A DNA stretch of 64,000 nucleotides from Zhengitettix transpicula. Its lineage: Eukaryota; Arthropoda; Insecta; Orthoptera; Tetrigidae. Shown one piece after another: positions 58,255-64,000 of the stretch. The notes below the pieces were generated by a model. It ran no database searches. It was not told where the DNA came from and worked only from the letters and a program-made list of their open reading frames with translations. The stretch is taken from positions 58,680,001 through 58,744,000 of the forward strand of contig CM073596.1 in NCBI GenBank assembly GCA_037074705.1, read 5' to 3'. How positions within the stretch are numbered: position 1 is the stretch's first letter; each line of letters begins with the position of its first letter. The position numbers and the translations under genes were made by a program.

Positions 58255-58428
58255 TCAGTGTTGCCGGGTAGGATCCTTAAAATATAGCCCGGGGGCCCTA
58301 GTTAGTCATTGGCTACCTTCCTCTACCCTTCTGCATCCCCCCTTTCAGATCCCTTCCTATTAAAGGGGTTGTTTGCACCATGTGGATTACCCTCATGTAG
58401 CCTGTAGCCTGTAGCCCTAAAAAAAATA
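58255..58428 (+). repeat. Family A 3' end (copy A23)
   Basis: Starts at GTTGCCGGGTAGGATCC and ends GTAGCCCTAAAAAAAA. It carries the variant GGTTGTTTGCACCATGTGG, shared only with A18 (as its reverse complement). A23 therefore descends from the same insertion by duplication rather than being a new insertion. Confidence 0.88.
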
Positions 58429-58757
58429 ATTTTTTAGAAGTAAATTAATAACCAATTGGTTCCAAACACCAACATAGGTAGAGTTTTCAATTCCATAATC
58501 CTACCACCCTCTTTTCCATAAGAAAGCAATGGTTTACAGTTTAGAAGCTACTACAGCTCTTAAATTATCACAAATATTAAGTACCATATTGAAAACTTAA
58601 TTAAAGGCAAGACTGTTTCTTTTACTTAATTCATATCCCCTTAGACTTATCAATAACTACATAAGGGTCAGATTAATTAAATGTCAAACATAACAATAAC
58701 AATTTACATACTGTGATATTTGACAACAAAAAATTAATTTCACCTTATATTGCTTGC
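58429..58757 (-). repeat. Segment B of an inverted duplication (copy 2)
   Basis: Reverse complement of 44670-45009. Together with A23 it forms an inverted duplicate of about 500 bp, 13 kb from copy 1. The CAAGTCCA next to the poly(A) in copy 1 is missing here. Confidence 0.9.
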
Positions 58758-58868
58758 TTATGCAGGGAAAACCCCTAGAAAAACCTGCATCAGGTAGGTC
58801 GGGCATTGGGTACTTGTCCCACGCCCTTCCCTGGATGGCGGAAGAAGAATTTGCTGTGAGGTAGCTAA
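58758..58868 (-). repeat. Family A middle fragment (copy A24)
   Basis: Runs from TGCAGGGAAAACCCCTAG to TTTGCTGTGAGG. The ends are truncated on both sides. Confidence 0.85.
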
Positions 58869-59066
58869 TGGCTAACTAGTAGTTTTAAGGATCGTACCCA
58901 GAAATTCCCCTAAAAGTGGCACATCAGATAGGTCGGGCTCTTGGTACTCGTCCCACGTCCCCGTCCGACGACGGGAGAGAGAGGGCTTTTGCTGTGGGGA
59001 CGCAGCATTCCCTTCTCCAGTGCCTTGAACAGTTTAGGAGGCAGCTGGCCAACTGTTCCAATTACG
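58869..59066 (-). repeat. Family A fragment, diverged (copy A25)
   Basis: GGCTAACTAGTAG, TTTTAAGGATCGTACCCAG, TCAGATAGGTCGGGC and CAGTTTAGGAGGCAGCTGG appear in family order. It abuts A24 in the same orientation and is an older, more diverged copy. Confidence 0.8.
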
Positions 59067-59860
59067 TAGGTTTGATAAATCAATTGGTGAGAGTGGAAAA
59101 AAAATTTATAGCCATCAACGACTGATTTCCGGAAATAACGAAACCAATACAATCCAGGAAACTCAACATTAAATAAATTTCGATAAAGACAATTTCGATT
59201 TTCCCTTCTGCAGATCTACTCCTAGTCTTCTATTATTTACAGACAGTGTATTCTCCACGGGTCTTAGGTAGAAAGCTTCATCCTCCTCCGCCTTGTTTCT
59301 CTTTTAACGTTCTTGAATACTCTTACGTTTGAAAAGTCTCCAGGTATATATTTTCCTGGAAACTTCCTCATAAAAACTAAATTATTTATTGTATTTTCAT
59401 ACGATGTCTTTCTAATAAACGCTCGGTTTCGTCTTAATTATACATTGAATATCCACGTTCGACCAGGTAAACCTACAGGAAAGGTTACAATCTAAACATT
59501 GACAAACTCTTGAGTTTTCAAATAACATCCAACTGTTACTCAAGTTCTCGTATTTGCTCAATTTTTAAACAAATGAAGCAGACTGCCAACTAACCCCGAC
59601 ATGTGATGGCCGGGAAGTCAAATAAATCTTGGTGAATGAATTCGCCGCTCTCTTTCCATTTTTTTTCCTTCTCTCTCTCCTCCCGATGAGTTTCGTCCTC
59701 CATGGTAAAAAAAAAATTCATGTTTTAAACACGAGTAAATCAAAATAAAATCCAGGCTAACGAGGAATGTGGTTAATGGCGTAGTTAATAGTGAATAACT
59801 ACCAATTAGCTAATTCCAACTCTGTCCCTCCTCGCTCAAAATCGATTTCTGCTTGTGTGT
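59067..59860. other. No gene recognised
   Basis: AT-rich unassigned sequence. Confidence 0.5.
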
Positions 59861-59865
59861 ATTTG

Positions 59866-59993
59866 TCTCCGTCTCTCTCTCTCTCTCTCTCCCTCTAACT
59901 CCACTCTACATTACTCTCTTACATTTCGTTCTCTCGCTCTCTCTCTTTCTCTCGCTCTCTCTCGCTCTCTCTCTCTCGCTCTCTCTTTCGCTC

Positions 59994-60029
<36 letters not shown>

Positions 60030-60253
60030 CCTCTAACTCCACTCTACATTACTCTCTTACATTTCGTTCTCCCCCTTTTTCGAGGAGGCGCTGGTGACGG
60101 CGCCACTCTTGTCTCTCCGTGCGTGTACTTAGTTTTCAGAGAAGACAATCTCTTGATAAGTAATGGCGGCACTAGGAGGGTTTAGTACAAGCCAGGGGGT
60201 TTTCTGACTTTAGCTTCAAAGAACCTCCCTCCCTCCCTCCCTCCCTCCCTCCC
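59866..60253. repeat. CT/CTCG microsatellite with internal duplication, and (CCCT)n
   Basis: A non-repetitive block of about 50 bp (CTCTAACTCCACTCTACATT, then ACTCTCTTACATTTCGTTCTC) occurs twice within the CT repeat, at about 59893-59935 and 60031-60073. A (CCCT)n tract follows at about 60225-60253. Plus-strand open frames here are readings of the repeat. Confidence 0.9.
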
Positions 60254-61769
60254 TTATAATAGCTAGAGTGAAAAATAACATATACAGTCTTCATTTACAT
60301 TACCAGCGTTAAAAGAATTTTATATTCAACGTTGATTTTGAAAATTATTTTAAAAATAACCGCAAACCGTTTTTTTTTATTTTCACATTATTTTTTTTAA
60401 GGAAAACCAAAGACTTGTTACTTCTATTTAAAAAAAATATATATATTAAACGGGTACAAAAAATTAACAACGTCTTTACCGATGCATAATCTCGTTGTGT
60501 TAACTTTCATATTTAATTAATTAATCGTTCGTTTGTTTATGAAAAATCCATGCATATAAATTTATTAAAATCAGATTAATTAATCGTATCTCGAATTGAA
60601 GATTATTATTTCGTTTCTCTTTGTCTCTACTCGGATTATTTACTCCGTGTTCTCAACTAATCGATAGTTTCGAGGAAGTGCAATCGACATTTGGCACATC
60701 GTTACTAAGAACTTCGTTGCAGATATACGGATTGATTTCCCACGTCTTACAAAAAAAAAATTGTAAATTCCCCCCCAGACTAAACTCCATAATTAATCCC
60801 CATGAACGTCCCCCTAATTCTCATTTTGGCGCAATTAACTTATCTACTGCTTAATTATGGTCCAGCCACTTTTAATTTTGGACAGTTCTCTAATGACGAA
60901 AAAAGGACAAGTAACAAGCAACACTAAAGACATAGATAAAAAAATTACAACGGCGTACACGCTTCTGAAATAATATATCATCATAGAGAATGAAAGACAA
61001 AACGGACACAAAGAAGACTACGCTAAAATACCTATAAAACAAATAACCAATCAAAAAATACACCGATGTTTTTGGGACCAATTTATGAAGTGATTTCCAA
61101 TTACGTTTTTATTTTATATAAATATTTATTACAGATACTAAACTATATTAGGACTTTATACGTTGTTATTTCCCTTTAATAATAAATATTTGTCTCGATA
61201 TAAAAATATATAATATACGGGATTTTTATAATATTATTTGCAATAATTAGTCATTCCGTTATATCGGCCAGACTAAACGATCTTTGTTAATATATAACCA
61301 ATGTTACACCTTATAAACATTCTCCTATTACAAAACTATATCTTTGGATTCAATTGTGTTATTGTAGATAAGGAAACTAATTTTAATAAAAAGGTTAATC
61401 GCAGAACAAATATTCTTTGAACGTTAAACCAAAACACTTCTCAACTGTATTTATGATGGCCGATTAATTAATCTTTGTATACATATATTTTATTCATATT
61501 CTTTGTAAAAGTGTTGTAACCTTTGGCTGCTGCATCTCTTCAGTCTTGCGGTAATAATTTAAGAAGGCACATCATCATCACAACAGTTGATCGAAACGTC
61601 TATTAATTTCTGTTTGATGACTGTTACCACGGGTTAGTCTTGTGACATTGTCTGACAGACTTTAATTATTTATAAAAATAGACAAAACAAATAGGATTAT
61701 GAAAATATATATATATGAAATTTGTAATAAATATAAAGGGGTTGAGTCAGAAAATTATTATTATTAACA
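60254..61769. other. No gene recognised
   Basis: AT-rich. GATCGAAACGTC at about 61588-61600 is a possible solo remnant of a hammerhead-like end. No gene. Confidence 0.45.
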
Positions 61770-61905
61770 AATAATTAATTAAACGACCCCGTTTATTTTT
61801 AGGACCTCTTCAGGTTGGACACGTTTTATATACAATGTTATTCAACCTGTGAAACCTGAAGATGTCCTTAAAATAGATCGAAACGTCGTATAATTAATAT
61901 ATTTT
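61770..61905. repeat. Family E: minimal pair of outward hammerhead-like ends
   Basis: The right core is plus-strand (61856-61884): CTGAAGA, T, GTCC...GATC, GAAACGTCG. The left core is the inverted copy (61807-61813 is TCTTCAG), with a decayed GAAAC box. The cores are only about 40 bp apart, and the tails AATTAATTAAACGAC and GTCGTATAATTAAT are inverted. The element has almost no interior. Confidence 0.5.
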
Positions 61906-62830
61906 TTTTTTCTTACATGGTCATAATTTTCTGCCGCGACGCCGTGTATTTATTTACATTCAGTGAAAACTGTTTTTAATACCGTAATTAAAAATTTAAA
62001 AAAACCAATCAAATCGATTAAAGAGAAGAAGAAAAAGAATTATACATGTTGAGTTAACCCCGAGATGGTTGTCGAGTTTCTCACGAGAGCTTTCCATGCC
62101 ATTATTTATGATTTGACCGGGGAAATTTTATTTTCCCTACATAGACCCAAAGGTTGGCAACATTGATTATTACGTTTATCCTTCAGATCAAAGATTAACT
62201 GCTAGTTAATTAAAAAAATAAAGACAGTTGTGGAATTCTTACAGTAGCCAGTTGTTTAACATTGTAAACGTTTAATTTATTTTTAATAAATAAGCTTATC
62301 ATATAATGTATTTTTTTAAAACAAAAAATAACCACTTTTTTAATATATATATATTATTTTCACGGTCCTGAGAGTTTAATGGGTAATTTATTGACTGTGC
62401 GTCCAAAGATTACGTAATGACTTAAAGTGAAATTAATTTTAATAAACGTAACGCAATTTAATCGTTCAAAATAATTTAATTGTCACTGATTTTTAATAAA
62501 TTTGGTTTATCCTCAGACCCCTTCGACGTTTAAAGGAGTAGAACTGAATGAATAATCATTTTATTATTGGTGGAAAATGTAGAAAAATAATTGGTTTTTT
62601 ATTTCAGCTGTCGTATTATGCCGCCCCATGTTTTTTCATCATATATTTTCGAAAAATAATCCACCGAGAACCCACGTGGCTGAAAATGATTCGCAGTGTT
62701 GCCAAAAAAAAAAAGTAATTCGGTCTCGTGACAGTTTCGAGTTGCTTTTTCCGTGAGAGTATAAGAGAGTTGTTGAAAGATCACTTGGAAGTTTATGCAA
62801 AAAAAAACAAAAAAAACAGTTTAATTGTGA
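61906..62830. other. No gene recognised
   Basis: AT-rich. Short TA runs near 61705 and 62342. No supported gene. Confidence 0.5.
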
Positions 62831-62989
62831 GGGAAGCCCCTGGATGATGTGCCGTGGGCCCAGCCCAGTTCATCGAACACCAACAACCACGCTTAAGAAG
62901 CGGCTGATAACTGACTAGCGTGGAGGACAGCGACGAGGCTTCGAGGAAACTTGTACCGGTGATGAATTTTTGAACAGATTCACACTCAC

Positions 62990-63018
62990 ACGTGTGTGTG
63001 TGTGTGTGTGTGTGCGTG
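62990..63018. repeat. (GT)n microsatellite
   Basis: GT repeat of about 20 bp inside the putative intron of the minus-strand promoter candidate. Confidence 0.9.
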
Positions 63019-63025
63019 TATGGTC

Positions 63026-63135
63026 GCTTACCTTTAGTGTGTGTTGTTGCGTCCGCGTCGCACAGTGGAAGCCCGGAGCGCCGCTAGACGCCGCTCTTAT
63101 AAGCGACGCCGACGCCCCACGGAGCATGCGCACGA
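63026..63135 (-). promoter_or_regulatory. Candidate TATA promoter, first exon and splice donor
   Basis: Reading the minus strand: TGCGCATGC (NRF1-like) near 63123-63131, a GC-rich run, GCTTATAAGAGC (TATA-like, 63094-63105), then about 65 bp later ACACTAAAG|GTAAGCGACC, a near-consensus donor (junction 63032/63031). A start about 30 bp after TATA would give a non-coding first exon of 35-45 bp. The long GAGAGCGA tract lies directly upstream. This could be the 5' end of a gene reading leftward, but no coding exon was recognised. Confidence 0.4.
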
Positions 63136-63166
63136 TTCAAATTACGCACCTTGGCACTCGGTTTGC

Positions 63167-63192
63167 AATTCTCTCTCTCGCTCTCTCTCGCT

Positions 63193-63224
<32 letters not shown>

Positions 63225-64000
63225 CTCTCGCTCTCTCACACTCTCTCTCTCACTCTCACTCTCTCTCTCTCTCGCTCTCTCTCGCGCTCTCTCTCTCGCT
63301 CTCTCTCTCGCTCTCGCTCTCGCTCTCTCTCTCGCTCTCTCTCTCGCTCTCTCTCTCGCGTTCTCTCTCGCTCTCTCTCGCGCTCTCTCGCGTTCTCTCT
63401 CGCTCTCTCTCTCTCTCGCTCTCTCTCGCGCTCTCTTTCTCGCTCTCTCTCTCGCTCTCGCTCTCGCTCTCTCTCTCGCTCTCTCTCTCGCTCTCTCTCT
63501 CGCTCTCTCTCGCGCTCTCTCGCGTTCTCTCTCGCTCTCTCTCTCTCTCGCTCTCTCTCGCGCTCTCTTTCTCGCTCTCTCTCTCGCTCTCGCTCTCGCT
63601 CTCTCTCTCGCTCTCTCTCTCGCTCTCTCTCTCGCTCTCTCTCTCGCTCTCTCTCGCGCTCTCTCGCGTTCTCTCTCGCTCTCTCTCTCTCTCGCTCTCT
63701 CTCTCGCTCTCTCTCTCACTCTCTCTCGCTCTCTCTCGCTCTCTCTCGCTCTCTCGCTCGCTCTCTCGCTCTCTCGCTCGCTCTCTCGCTTTATTTCTCG
63801 CTCTCTCTCTCTCTCGCTCTCTCCCTCGCTCGCTCGCTCTCTCTCTCTCTATCGCTCTCTCTCGCTCTCTCTCTCGCTCTCTCTCGCTCTCTCTCGCTCT
63901 CTCTCTCGCTCTCTCTCTCTCTCGCTCACTCTCGCTCTCGCTCTCTCTCGCTCTCTCTCGCTCGCTCTCGCGCTCTCTTTCTCGCTCTCTCTCTCGCTCT
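63167..64000. repeat. CTCG-rich simple repeat, over 830 bp, runs off the window
   Basis: Nearly pure CT dinucleotide interspersed with CG to give CTCTCTCG-like units, with higher-order repetition. A block of about 150-180 bp containing CGCGTTCTCTCTCGCTC recurs at about 63355-63400, 63500-63540 and 63655-63690. The long minus-strand frame of alternating R and E residues is a by-product. Confidence 0.95.

Noticed and set aside
59853..60185. Signal-peptide-like LSLSLSLS open frames
   Set aside because: Produced by the CT repeat.
63084..63719. 211-codon minus-strand open frame rich in R and E
   Set aside because: It is a translation of the CTCG simple repeat. Arginine and glutamate alternate because of the repeat, not because of selection.

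Overview
This 64 kb window looks like intergenic, transposon-rich nuclear DNA from an animal, most likely an arthropod and probably an insect. It is AT-rich and has no operons, dense coding or bacterial signals. It does contain Helitrons with the usual arthropod termini, Penelope-like elements (PLEs) with GIY-YIG endonuclease codons, non-LTR retrotransposon tails, tRNA-derived sequence, and long microsatellites. I cannot name the species from sequence alone. I found no host protein-coding gene that I would defend. Nearly every long open frame is a reading of a repeat.

Repeat layout. (1) Family A is a retroposon of about 550 bp that ends in poly(A). It is present in about 27 pieces on both strands (for example 1931-2441, 4911-5438, 20543-21110, 39718-40265, 42895-43448, 45010-45557, 54585-55025), and one copy has a 10-bp target-site duplication. 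(2) Family C is a PLE with GIY-YIG codons on the minus strand (14560-15070, 24306-24962, 52030-52945). Other PLE relics lie at 3530-3760, 16200-16740, 29640-29830 and 48880-49110. (3) Families D, E and F are short elements whose inverted ends each carry a hammerhead-ribozyme-like core facing outward (D: 6745-7330, 22335-23330, 26340-26720, and a cluster at 10366-11215; E: 61770-61905; F: 5780-6085, 42185-42350). (4) Four non-autonomous Helitrons lie at 24963-25570, 33227-33806, 37255-38039 and 46397-47000, with a related 5'-truncated copy at 41459-42135. (5) Three non-LTR (LINE) 3' ends lie at 19683-20130, 22559-22958 and 34710-35895. The last contains a 68-bp tandem array made from its own coding sequence.

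Tandem arrays. A satellite of about 106 bp (26712-28305) and an AT-only array of about 20 bp (23320-24303) both start inside tails of family D. The right edge (63167 to the end) is a CTCG-rich simple repeat of more than 800 bp.

Possible host signals. Two RFX X-box-like palindromes lie 49 bp apart in a GC-rich patch at 49751-49812. A TATA box with a downstream splice donor occurs on the minus strand at 63026-63103 and on the plus strand at 34202-34279. These may be 5' ends of genes whose coding exons lie elsewhere.

The most interesting theme is that several unrelated families share hammerhead-like cores (CTGANGA, stem II, GAAAC) at outward-facing inverted termini, with paired changes in stem II. 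The cores lack an obvious helix III and cleavage site, so ribozyme activity is a hypothesis.
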